This document shows positions 57,308 through 64,000 of a DNA stretch of 64,000 bases, in pieces. The translations under genes and the position numbers were made by a program. The notes beneath the pieces were generated by a model. The model saw only the letters and a list, made by a program, of their open reading frames with translations. It was not told the origin of the DNA and did not search any database. Source of the DNA: Archaeoglobus veneficus SNP6 (lineage in GTDB: Archaea > Halobacteriota > Archaeoglobi > Archaeoglobales > Archaeoglobaceae); NCBI RefSeq assembly GCF_000194625.1, contig NC_015320.1, positions 1,162,612-1,226,611 on the forward strand, given 5' to 3'. Numbering within the stretch: position 1 is the stretch's first letter; each line of letters begins with the position of its first letter.

Positions 57308-58442
57308 GCCTGCCAAGCAGCACGGTAAGCTATTTTTACCAGACATCGAATTTTACTATGTGAAGGACATCGAAGCGAGATGCCTCGCATCCCTTCTCGG
57401 AATCGCAGAAAGTATGTACAACCAGATGAAAGAGGGCAGGGTACCGGAACTAAAAATAGCTACGCGAACAAAATACAACATAGAATACAACGAGGACAGC
57501 GAGGTATGGGTTTACGGCGACAGGAGGTCTGTTAGATCCGCAAAGACGGTAAAGGGAGCATACATGTTGCTCCGCATGGCATACGTCATCGGATTCCTGA
57601 AGGAGCAGCTCAACGCAAATAAATCTTCGACGCTCAGAGAACTTTACTACATATCCGAGAACTGGGGGATGGCCAAGTTCAATGAACAGCAGGAGAGCGA
57701 TCGACTGGTTGAAGACCTCGAGATTCTGACAGCCTTTCAGCGTGAGCACTTCCACATAAGACCAGAGGAAGACGGAGCTACCGTTATCGGCCCTCTGAGA
57801 ATCAGAGAGGAAACAAGGAGGGGTATGAGGGAGATACACTGCCAGGATGACGTTGGAGAGGGGGGCTACCAGATACCGGTAAATGTTGACAAGATCGAGT
57901 TTGTTGATCATGATGCGAAATTCGTCATAGCAATCGAGACCGGTGGTATGAGAGACAGGCTTGTGGAGAACGGCTTTGATGAGAAGTTCGATGCCATAAT
58001 CGTCCACCTCAAGGGGCAGCCTGCGAGGAGCACGAGGCGTCTGCTTCGAAGGTTAAATACCGAGCTTGGTCTGCCTGTTGTGGTGTTCACCGATGGCGAC
58101 CCCTGGAGCTATCGTATCTACGCTTCAGTTGCTTATGGCTCAATAAAGTCCGCTCATCTTTCTGAATATCTCGCAACTCCGGCTGCAAAATTCGTTGGGA
58201 TAAGGCCGTCGGACATCGTGAAGTACGAGTTGCCGTCTGACAAGCTCACTGACCAGGACATCAAAGCCCTCAACGCGATACTGCAGGATCCACGCTTCAA
58301 TACCGAGTTCTGGAAGAAAGAAGTGACGCTCCAGCTCGAATTAGGGAAGAAGTCGGAGCAGCAGGCTCTGGCAAAGTATGGCCTGGACTACGTTACCGAC
58401 GTTTACCTGCCCGAGAGACTGACGGAACTCGGAATAATATAG
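57300..58442 (+). CDS. top6A: DNA topoisomerase VI subunit A
   Basis: DNA-cleaving subunit of type IIB topoisomerase, related to Spo11. The 380-residue protein has the winged-helix motif [10 protein letters not shown], whose catalytic Tyr is one of Tyr116/Tyr117, and a TOPRIM domain (IETGGMRD and [14 protein letters not shown]). The start is TTG 57300, inside the end of the glycosyltransferase gene, with GAGG just before. Subunit B, next to A in many archaea, is not in the window. Gyrase and topo VI together are known for Archaeoglobus. Confidence 0.95.
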   Translation: MGKPAKQHGKLFLPDIEFYYVKDIEARCLASLLGIAESMYNQMKEGRVPELKIATRTKYNIEYNEDSEVWVYGDRRSVRSAKTVKGAYMLLRMAYVIGFLKEQLNANKSSTLRELYYISENWGMAKFNEQQESDRLVEDLEILTAFQREHFHIRPEEDGATVIGPLRIREETRRGMREIHCQDDVGEGGYQIPVNVDKIEFVDHDAKFVIAIETGGMRDRLVENGFDEKFDAIIVHLKGQPARSTRRLLRRLNTELGLPVVVFTDGDPWSYRIYASVAYGSIKSAHLSEYLATPAAKFVGIRPSDIVKYELPSDKLTDQDIKALNAILQDPRFNTEFWKKEVTLQLELGKKSEQQALAKYGLDYVTDVYLPERLTELGII

Positions 58443-58483
58443 CATCACAAACCTTTTAATTCTGACCATTCTTTTTTCGAGAA

Positions 58484-58654
58484 ATGATCGTTACAACGAG
58501 CAGTTGTGTCGGATGTGCCTTCTGCAAGCTCGTGTGCCCGGAAGAAGCTATAGAGGTCTTTGGCAGGGCAGAGATAGACTCCCAAAAGTGTGTGGAGTGT
58601 AAGAAATGTGTTATCTACTGCCCCATTGAGGCAATTAAGGTAGTGGAAGAATGA
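58484..58654 (+). CDS. small 2[4Fe-4S] ferredoxin
   Basis: A 56-residue protein with two four-Cys motifs: C-x2-C-x2-C-x3-CP (CVGCAFCKLVCP) and again CVECKKCVIYCP, the standard bacterial-type 2[4Fe-4S] ferredoxin. ATG 58484 lies 42 bases after top6A, with a TATA-like TTTTAAT about 25-30 bases before it. The stop overlaps the flavoprotein start by four bases (ATGA), so the two proteins are made together and the ferredoxin is likely its electron partner. Confidence 0.92.
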   Translation: MIVTTSSCVGCAFCKLVCPEEAIEVFGRAEIDSQKCVECKKCVIYCPIEAIKVVEE

Positions 58655-59829
58655 AGGTGGCAGTAATTGGCTCGGGTCTGGGCGGGATGCTTTCAGCAGC
58701 CATTCTATCAGAAAAAGGCTTTGAAATCGATGTTTTCGAAAAACTTCCGTTTATCGGTGGCAGATTCACCAACATAGAGTACAAAGGTTTTCAGTTGTCA
58801 ACCGGAGCCCTCCACATGGTCCCCCACGGAAGCAGGGGGCCGCTCGCAAAGCTCCTCAGGCGTGCAGGGGCAAAGGTTGAAATTGTTGATTCGAAACCCG
58901 CAGGGGAGGCCCTTTACAAGGGGCGAAGGACAGAGATACGAAAGAAGAAGTTTCCCCTGAAATCAAGGCTCAATTTTATCAAATGGTGCCTGAAAAGCAG
59001 GTTCCGGGAGGTTAAGATTTCGGAGTTTGAGAACGACCTCGATGACTTCAGCAGGGGCTTTCTCAGAGCTTTCCTCGGGTGGTCTCTGAGCATAACACCA
59101 GACGAGGCTATTTTTTCCAAAATCCTTCCAATATATCACCAGACCGTTAAGTGTGGGGGTCCCGGAATTCCCATTGGAGGCTGTAAAAGCGTTATAGATG
59201 CTTTAACCGAGATCGTAACAAGCAACGATGGGAGAATTCGGAAGAGAACTGGAGTGAAAGCAATAAAGCCGCAGGACTACGGATTCAGCGTCTACGCAGG
59301 CAAGGACATAAAGCACTATGACATCGTTATTTCAAATATCGGCCATGTGGAGACAGGAAAGCTGCTCAATAACGAATACGCAACGCATGTAGAGCCAAGC
59401 AGCGGTATTAAGTACTCGATATCCCTTAAAGAGCCTTTCATCGGCCATACTGGTGTGCTCTTTACCTTCAATACGAGGAGAATCTCTGGAATGAACGAGG
59501 TTACCAATGCAGACCCTAATCTCGGCAAAGGACATCTATTGATGGCCCATCAGCCCGTGCTGACGAACAACATCAGATATGAAATCGCTCAGGGTCTGAA
59601 AGACTTGAGGGAGATCCTCAAAGGGCACGAATATGAAATTCTCGCTATTCAAAGCTACAGCGATGGCTGGCCCGTGAACCGGGTTAAAGCCGGGCAGGAC
59701 ATAGGCTTCGAAACGCCGTACAGGAATCTCTACGTTGTTGGAGATGGAGCAAAGGGAGACGATATAGAAGTTGAGGGTATAGCCCTCGGAGTGGAAAGAG
59801 TAATCAAGAGAATAGAGGAAATGCCATAG
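58651..59829 (+). CDS. FAD-dependent oxidoreductase, phytoene desaturase-like
   Basis: A 392-residue flavoprotein of the CrtI/amine-oxidase type. N-terminal dinucleotide fold MKVAVIGSGLGGMLSAAILSEKG with the following FEKLPFIGGRF, and the C-terminal FAD motif NLYVVGDGAKGDDIEVEGIALG. It is shorter than carotenoid desaturases (about 490 residues). Coupling to a dedicated ferredoxin suggests reduction or desaturation of an isoprenoid or quinone substrate with ferredoxin as redox partner. The substrate is not known from sequence. Confidence 0.8.
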   Translation: MKVAVIGSGLGGMLSAAILSEKGFEIDVFEKLPFIGGRFTNIEYKGFQLSTGALHMVPHGSRGPLAKLLRRAGAKVEIVDSKPAGEALYKGRRTEIRKKKFPLKSRLNFIKWCLKSRFREVKISEFENDLDDFSRGFLRAFLGWSLSITPDEAIFSKILPIYHQTVKCGGPGIPIGGCKSVIDALTEIVTSNDGRIRKRTGVKAIKPQDYGFSVYAGKDIKHYDIVISNIGHVETGKLLNNEYATHVEPSSGIKYSISLKEPFIGHTGVLFTFNTRRISGMNEVTNADPNLGKGHLLMAHQPVLTNNIRYEIAQGLKDLREILKGHEYEILAIQSYSDGWPVNRVKAGQDIGFETPYRNLYVVGDGAKGDDIEVEGIALGVERVIKRIEEMP

Positions 59830-59847
59830 GAGGTTGCAGGTGAAGCT

Positions 59848-60543
59848 ATGAGAGTCATCGTGCTCAGAGACGTGATAAAGAAGTACGGCTATTTTACAGC
59901 TCTGAAAGGAGTATCCCTCGAGGTTGATGCTGGAGAGAAGCTTGCGATTCTCGGGCCAAACGGAGCGGGAAAGACCACACTCGTGAAGCTGATAAGCGGT
60001 CAGACGAGGCCGACGAAGGGAGACGTGCTCGTTCTGAACATGAAGGCTTGGAAGTTCAACGCGGAGCTAAGGAGAAAGATTGGTTTCGTCTCCCACAATC
60101 CCATGCTTTACGACGAATTAACTGCATACGAAAATCTGAGGTTCTACGGCAGGCTTTACGACGTAAAAGACCTCGAAAAAAGAATTGAAGAAATTTTAAA
60201 GCAGGTGAAGCTCTACGAAAGGCGGCACGCGAGAGTTAAAACTTTCTCGAGGGGGATGAAGCAGCGCCTCTCCATTGCAAGGGCTTTGCTCCACGATCCC
60301 GAAATTCTGATTCTCGACGAACCAACGAGCGGTCTTGATGTTGAGGGGAGGAGAGAGCTAATCGCATACCTGAAAAGGTACGGCGAAGGACGAACGATTC
60401 TTCTCACAACCCACGATATAAGCGAGGCTGTGAGTCTGTGCGACAGAGCAGTAATACTCCTCGATGGGAAAATTGTTGAAGACTGCAGGGCAAGTGAAGC
60501 TGAAGAGAGGTACATGAGGGTGGTGGGACTTGAAGGCAATTGA
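59848..60543 (+). CDS. ccmA: ABC transporter ATPase, CcmA-like
   Basis: A 231-residue ABC ATPase: Walker A GPNGAGKT (36-43), signature in the variant FSRGMKQRLSIARALL, Walker B ILILDEP and the switch LTTHD. It lies 18 bases after the flavoprotein gene and overlaps the CcmB-like gene by 14 bases. With that partner it is probably the ATPase of a haem-exporter-type complex needed for cytochrome c maturation; a general small-molecule exporter is possible. Confidence 0.8.
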   Translation: MRVIVLRDVIKKYGYFTALKGVSLEVDAGEKLAILGPNGAGKTTLVKLISGQTRPTKGDVLVLNMKAWKFNAELRRKIGFVSHNPMLYDELTAYENLRFYGRLYDVKDLEKRIEEILKQVKLYERRHARVKTFSRGMKQRLSIARALLHDPEILILDEPTSGLDVEGRRELIAYLKRYGEGRTILLTTHDISEAVSLCDRAVILLDGKIVEDCRASEAEERYMRVVGLEGN

Positions 60544-61183
60544 AATTGCAAAAAAAGACATTTTCATCGAGTTCAGGAGCAAAAATACCCTGAATCTGAT
60601 GGTGCTCTTTTCCCTCGTAGCATCCATGATGTTCAGTGTGTCGGTGCCCGTCAGCGTTGCGAACGATGTCGCCCCTGCTCTGCTCTGGCTCATTTTCATC
60701 TTCGTTGGCATGCTCGGCTACGCGAGAGCGTTTATACGAGAGGTTGAGCTTGAAACCCTCGATGGCCTGAGAATCTCGCCCGTAAACCCTGCGAGCATAG
60801 TGGTGGGTAAGATACTCTACAACCTCACATTGATGCTCATAACTGAGGCAATAGTCCTGCCCATCTTCATGGGCGTCTTTGATCTTTCCATCGCAAGGTT
60901 AGACGCCTTTATCGCCGCCATCACTCTCGGGAACGTGGCCTTCGTAATAGCAACATCATCTCTCGCCATCCTCGTCATAAAATCGAGATCGAGGGAGCTT
61001 CTTTTGCCAGTAATAATCTTTCCAGTTGTGTTTCCAATAATTTCTTCCACGATTCTTGCCCTGAATCTCGCCATGCAGGGAGACGTTTCCGAAATAGGGC
61101 AGCCGATTTCGGTGATAACCTCTTTCAGCGTGGTAGCACTGGTTGTGGCTATGCTAACTTCTGAGTACGCCTTCACCGAGTGA
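60530..61183 (+). CDS. ccmB: CcmB-like ABC permease
   Basis: A 217-residue protein with six hydrophobic segments and the CcmB pattern: N-terminal AKKDIFIEFRSKNTLNLMVLFSL, then ETLDGLRISPVNPASIVVGKI and the LLLPVIIFPVVFPIISS segment. The start is TTG 60530, preceded by GGTGGGA and placed inside the end of ccmA. Other cytochrome c maturation genes (ccmC, ccmE, ccmF) are not in the window. Confidence 0.82.
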   Translation: MKAIEIAKKDIFIEFRSKNTLNLMVLFSLVASMMFSVSVPVSVANDVAPALLWLIFIFVGMLGYARAFIREVELETLDGLRISPVNPASIVVGKILYNLTLMLITEAIVLPIFMGVFDLSIARLDAFIAAITLGNVAFVIATSSLAILVIKSRSRELLLPVIIFPVVFPIISSTILALNLAMQGDVSEIGQPISVITSFSVVALVVAMLTSEYAFTE

Positions 61184-61332
61184 CTGCACATCTTCAGACG
61201 GAGACTGAACCTGATAAGACAGGATGACTGTATAATCAGATTAAAAGACACGTTTATGAAAGTAAAACTCATAGCAGCCAAGAGGTGACAGCCACTTCCA
61301 CATTGCAGATGCCTCCTGAATGTTTGTCAAAA

Positions 61333-61342
61333 AGTATATATC
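61333..61342 (+). promoter_or_regulatory. TATA box for histone gene
   Basis: AGTATATATC about 48 bases before ATG 61385, so transcription should start near 61363 and leave a short leader carrying GGTGGTG. Confidence 0.5.
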
Positions 61343-61384
61343 GGTATAATACACAAGTAAAAGAAAAAGTGTGGTGGTGTCTGC

Positions 61385-61588
61385 ATGTCCGAGCTTCCTT
61401 TTGCACCTGTGGACAGGTTGATAAGAAAGGCTGGAGCGGAGAGAGTTAGTGCCGATGCTGTGGAGAAGATGACTGAAATCCTCGAAGAGAGGGCGTTGGA
61501 AGTTGCGAGAAAGGCTGTTGAAATAGCCAGACACGCCGGAAGAACAACAGTCAAGGCAGAAGACATAAAGCTCGCAATGAAGATGTAA
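61385..61588 (+). CDS. archaeal histone
   Basis: A 67-residue single histone fold (HMf/Hpy type): [21 protein letters not shown], a long central helix ([24 protein letters not shown]), and the [15 protein letters not shown] end that forms the L2 loop and last helix. It forms dimers and larger stacks that wrap DNA. A leader with GGTGGTG precedes the ATG, unlike the leaderless genes nearby. It is a single gene. Confidence 0.95.
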   Translation: MSELPFAPVDRLIRKAGAERVSADAVEKMTEILEERALEVARKAVEIARHAGRTTVKAEDIKLAMKM

Positions 61589-61596
61589 TTTTCTAC

Positions 61597-61602
61597 TTTT
61601 TT
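61597..61602 (+). terminator. oligo-T terminator candidate after histone
   Basis: Six T in an AT-rich stretch, nine bases after the histone stop codon. Confidence 0.35.
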
Positions 61603-61612
61603 ATATATTTTC

Positions 61613-61740
61613 TTAGTTTAATTGGGGTAGAGTTTTTCTGAAGTTCACGTCCTTCAGTTCGTCCATCATTCTTCTGACATCTTTAGGTGTTCTTATGCTG
61701 AGACTAAAGAGCGAGTTAGCGAGTTGGAAAAGTAAATTAG
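61613..61740 (-). pseudogene. possible fragment of a CopG/VapB-like antitoxin
   Basis: The minus strand is open over about 43 codons without a credible start, and reads SIRTPKDVRRMMDELKDVNF, which resembles the N-terminal strand-helix of archaeal ribbon-helix-helix antitoxins, then stops early. No toxin gene is next to it. The similarity is by eye and short, so this may be coincidence. Confidence 0.25.
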
Positions 61741-61802
61741 AGAACTAAAAGACGTAATCTTCAGCTTAATATCGTCGAGAAGTTAGGAGAAGAAGGATAA
61801 AG

Positions 61803-61877
61803 CGGACCCGGCGGGATTTGAACCCGCGATCTGCAGCTTAGGAGGCTGCCGCCTTATCCATGCTAGGCTACGGGTCC
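61803..61877 (-). tRNA. tRNA-Arg (anticodon CCT)
   Basis: The minus strand folds as a tRNA: acceptor GGACCCG/CGGGTCC, D arm with AGCCTAGCATGGATAAGGC, anticodon stem GCAGC/GCTGC with loop CTCCTAA giving CCT, and T arm GCGGG-TTCAAAT-CCCGC. Discriminator G; CCA not encoded; no intron. Confidence 0.96.
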
Positions 61878-61898
61878 TCAAGGAATCTAAATTCTGAA

Positions 61899-61950
61899 GG
61901 GCGGCACGTATAGGCTCCCGGCTCTCAAGTCTGCCAGACGCCAGGCCAAT
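61899..61950. other. GC-rich stretch upstream of tRNA-Arg, unexplained
   Basis: By hand count 34 of 52 bases are G or C, in an AT-rich gap. It lies just before the tRNA on the minus strand. Short complementary pieces are present but I cannot draw a convincing fold, and box C/D spacing does not fit. Confidence 0.3.
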
Positions 61951-62059
61951 CTCAGATAGCTACATCATACCCCTTCATTGTGCTTATAAAGGTTGTGCAT
62001 CGGCTGAGCGTGTGGATTTTTTATTGATGTTCCTAACCACAACATCCTTACCCGATCAC

Positions 62060-62443
62060 TCACCGCAGTCCTACGCCGTACACATCCTCTATGTGCCTTA
62101 TTAACTCCTTTTCCACCTTCTTAACAGTAGCAGGCTTTACTTCCTTCCAGAGAGGGCAGAAATCGTGGACAGTCGCCCTATTCCGCTCCACGTCGTAGAT
62201 TACCGGATAAAACCTGCAACCCTTTGGCCTGTGCTTGTATATCGAGCACTTACCATCTTTGAGAAAGTAGCATTTGCCATCGACGTTTCTGAGAACCCTT
62301 ACACCATCCATCTCAACGCTAAACTCATCCCTGCTGTAGCCAAGACGCTCTATCCTCCTGACGTCTTCCTCACTGAGCTGCATTTCGGTTTCGATGCAGC
62401 ACTCGTGGCATGCAATTTCCGCGCATCGCATGCGGACTTCCAT
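62060..62443 (-). CDS. YkgJ family cysteine-cluster protein
   Basis: About 127 residues with the complete YkgJ pattern: CAEIACHECC near the N-terminus, GKCYFLKDGKCSIYKHRPKGCRFYP, and a late HDFCPLW. These Cys residues are thought to bind zinc or an Fe-S cluster; the function is not established. The start is uncertain: ATG 62443 is used here, TTG 62452 and ATG 62431 are alternatives, and no ribosome site is clear. Confidence 0.78.
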   Translation of the reverse strand: MEVRMRCAEIACHECCIETEMQLSEEDVRRIERLGYSRDEFSVEMDGVRVLRNVDGKCYFLKDGKCSIYKHRPKGCRFYPVIYDVERNRATVHDFCPLWKEVKPATVKKVEKELIRHIEDVYGVGLR

Positions 62444-62557
62444 AGCAGGCAAAAGGCCATAGCGTCCTAAAACAGTTTTCCATCATGGCCACTCAGCAGC
62501 CCCATTCTTGGTAAAGGAGGAACTATTTTAAGACAATACAACAAAAAATCCGGAGCC

Positions 62558-63079
62558 ATGAGAAAGATAATTGTCACTGGCGACACGCATGTTGAAAGCT
62601 TTAAGGATTTGCCACCAAAGCTTGTGACTCTTATGAATGAAGCGGACATTGTTGTTCACACGGGAGATTTCACGGGCTACGAACTATACAGGGCGATGCA
62701 CAAAAAGTACAACCTCAGAGCAGTCAGTGGAAATTTGGATGACGAACGAATAAAGACGGAAGTTCCGGCAGAGGTAACGTTCGAAGTTGAAGACCTCAGG
62801 TTTGGAGTTGTGCATGCCGGAAATTACCTGAATGAATTTCATGACTTGGGTTACAGGGCGAAAGAACTTGGCGTGGACGTTTTATTTTTCGGACACGTCC
62901 ACAGATTTGTTGTGGAGAGGTTTGGTGATGTAGTTGTAATCTCTCCCGGGAGTCCAACAATTCCAAGACTTTCCGCTGCTAGCTGTGCAGAAGTTTTTGT
63001 TAATGGCAGAAAGCTGGATGTGAAATTTAAGCTCGTTCAGGATGTTGTATGCGGCGTGGACGTGAAGAGTTATGACTGA
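62558..63079 (+). CDS. YfcE/MJ0936-type metallophosphoesterase
   Basis: A 173-residue calcineurin-like phosphoesterase with the five-part metal site: GDTH (8-11), HTGDF, SGNLDDE, VVHAGNY (family GH position as HAG) and FGHVHRF. Archaeal relatives hydrolyse phosphodiesters with Ni or Mn. The last part (VISPGSPTIPR) is typical. It stands alone between the YkgJ gene and PGI. Confidence 0.88.
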   Translation: MRKIIVTGDTHVESFKDLPPKLVTLMNEADIVVHTGDFTGYELYRAMHKKYNLRAVSGNLDDERIKTEVPAEVTFEVEDLRFGVVHAGNYLNEFHDLGYRAKELGVDVLFFGHVHRFVVERFGDVVVISPGSPTIPRLSAASCAEVFVNGRKLDVKFKLVQDVVCGVDVKSYD

Positions 63080-63159
63080 TATCCGGTTATAGCGATATCC
63101 TCCCAGCCCGAACTCAAAAATACGCAAAGCAATAAATACCAACGGGGCAACAGGAAAAC

Positions 63160-63873
63160 ATGGAACTGGAAGTTGCAGGAAGAGTCTTCAAAGCCGATGT
63201 TAGAATGGCGAGTGATTTGCTTCCTGTTCTTGCGTATCCCGATGGGTTAAAAGACGATTTTCCCGCATACTACATGTTCAGGGACGTTTACTACAGTAAA
63301 GCCGACCACGAGAGAATACTCCAGCACAGGCTCAGGTTCGACATAACCGTAATTCCACCGGCGAAAATAGGAAAGGAATTCATAAAGACCTACGGCCACT
63401 ACCATCCAGAGGCTGAAAAAGGGCTGAGCTACACGGAAATATACGAGGTTCTTGAGGGCGAGGCAATCTACATCCTCCAGCGAGCTATCAACGGCAAAAT
63501 AGACGACGTTATTGCCGTGAAAGCTGAGAAGGGCGACAAGGTTGTTATACCACCAAACTACGGGCACGTGACGATTAACCCATCGAACAAAGAGCTCAAG
63601 ATGGCCAACTGGGTTTGCAGAGATTTTTCGTCCATATATGAGCCCTACGCGAAGTACAGAGGTGCATGCTACTACTACACAGAGGATGGGTGGATTAAAA
63701 ACGAAAGATATGGCGAAGTCCCTGAACTGAGAGAAGTAAAGGCAAAGATACCCAAGGAACTTGGACTGAAGAAGAGTGAGGAGATGTACACGCTCGTAAA
63801 GTCTATAGAGAAGCTGGAGTTCCTCGTGAAGCCGTCGAAGTTTGCTGAGATGTTCGAGGGGTTTTTTGAGTAG
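63160..63873 (+). CDS. pgi: glucose-6-phosphate isomerase, cupin type
   Basis: Interconverts glucose-6-phosphate and fructose-6-phosphate. The 237-residue protein is of the archaeal cupin PGI family: THREE-like metal motif TYGHYHPEAEKGLSYTEIYEVLEGE, the second cupin motif IPPNYGHVTINPS, and the C-terminal helix. Its product leads to mannose-6-phosphate and so to the GDP-mannose pathway seen earlier in the window. The ATG is preceded by an AT-rich element (CAATAAATACC). Confidence 0.93.
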   Translation: MELEVAGRVFKADVRMASDLLPVLAYPDGLKDDFPAYYMFRDVYYSKADHERILQHRLRFDITVIPPAKIGKEFIKTYGHYHPEAEKGLSYTEIYEVLEGEAIYILQRAINGKIDDVIAVKAEKGDKVVIPPNYGHVTINPSNKELKMANWVCRDFSSIYEPYAKYRGACYYYTEDGWIKNERYGEVPELREVKAKIPKELGLKKSEEMYTLVKSIEKLEFLVKPSKFAEMFEGFFE

Positions 63874-64000
63874 GCTAAAAAGTTCAGAATTTAAATATTT
63901 TTATATTATCTTTAGTTTTTATTTTTGGTATTGCTGACTTCCTTCCGAAGCCATTTTGAGTTTTTCAACATTCTCAAAGAAATTTTGGTTTAGAATGCCT

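Noticed and set aside
1-64000. CRISPR arrays, rRNA genes, IS elements or prophage
   Set aside because: None were seen; no short regular repeats with spacers, no rRNA-like sequence, no transposase or integrase.

Overview
The window reads as euryarchaeal chromosome from an Archaeoglobus-like hyperthermophile (order Archaeoglobales). It has archaeal RNA polymerase genes with both large subunits split (H-B''-B'-A'-A''), then L30e, NusA-like, S12, S7 and EF-2. It also carries a bacterial-type DNA gyrase (gyrB, gyrA), topoisomerase VI subunit A, an archaeal histone, F420-dependent methylene-H4MPT dehydrogenase, archaellins, CheF, deoxyhypusine synthase and a cupin-type phosphoglucose isomerase. Many genes show a TATA box about 25 bp before the start codon and no leader (gyrA, mtd, trpB2, purD, ilvD), as is common in this group.

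Layout. 1-378: tail of a YkgJ-like protein. 567-12932: gyrB and gyrA, separated by an AT-rich accessory stretch. That stretch holds a thermosome gene reduced to its two equatorial halves, asnB, mannosyl-3-phosphoglycerate synthase, a cysteine hydrolase with a transglutaminase-like protein, a possible Cys-rich micro-peptide, manC, a small orphan gene and a VapBC toxin-antitoxin pair. MPGS and ManC make and use GDP-mannose and suggest mannosylglycerate synthesis. 12979-17555: VIT1-like metal transporter, purD, PiT phosphate transporter with its DUF47 partner, and mtd. 17584-20949: motility cluster (two archaellins, a small membrane protein, a winged-helix regulator, DUF192, CheF). 21003-33487, minus strand: deoxyhypusine synthase and the transcription/translation operon, headed by tRNA-Lys. 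33667-36567: an Lrp regulator with a Cys-rich tail, an unknown membrane protein, ilvD. 36704-45129: a two-gene surface operon, including a 2522-residue beta-helix/PKD/PGF-CTERM protein with 5.7 nearly identical 780-bp repeats. 45451-53334: aspartokinase, small proteins, glutamyl-tRNA synthetase, trpB2, a GC-rich block that looks like a structured RNA, and a P-type ATPase. 53540-61183: leuA-type synthase, NYN protein, ATP-grasp (MfnD-like), glycosyltransferase, top6A, ferredoxin plus CrtI-like flavoprotein, CcmA and CcmB. 61385-63873: histone, tRNA-Arg, YkgJ protein, metallophosphoesterase, cupin PGI.

The items most worth a second look are the GC-rich putative RNA at 50605-50824, the 4.4-kb homogenised repeat array in the surface protein, the deleted thermosome gene, the leaderless Cys-rich micro-ORF at 7698, and the tandem GATAGC elements at the gyrA promoter. 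I found no CRISPR array, rRNA, insertion sequence or prophage.
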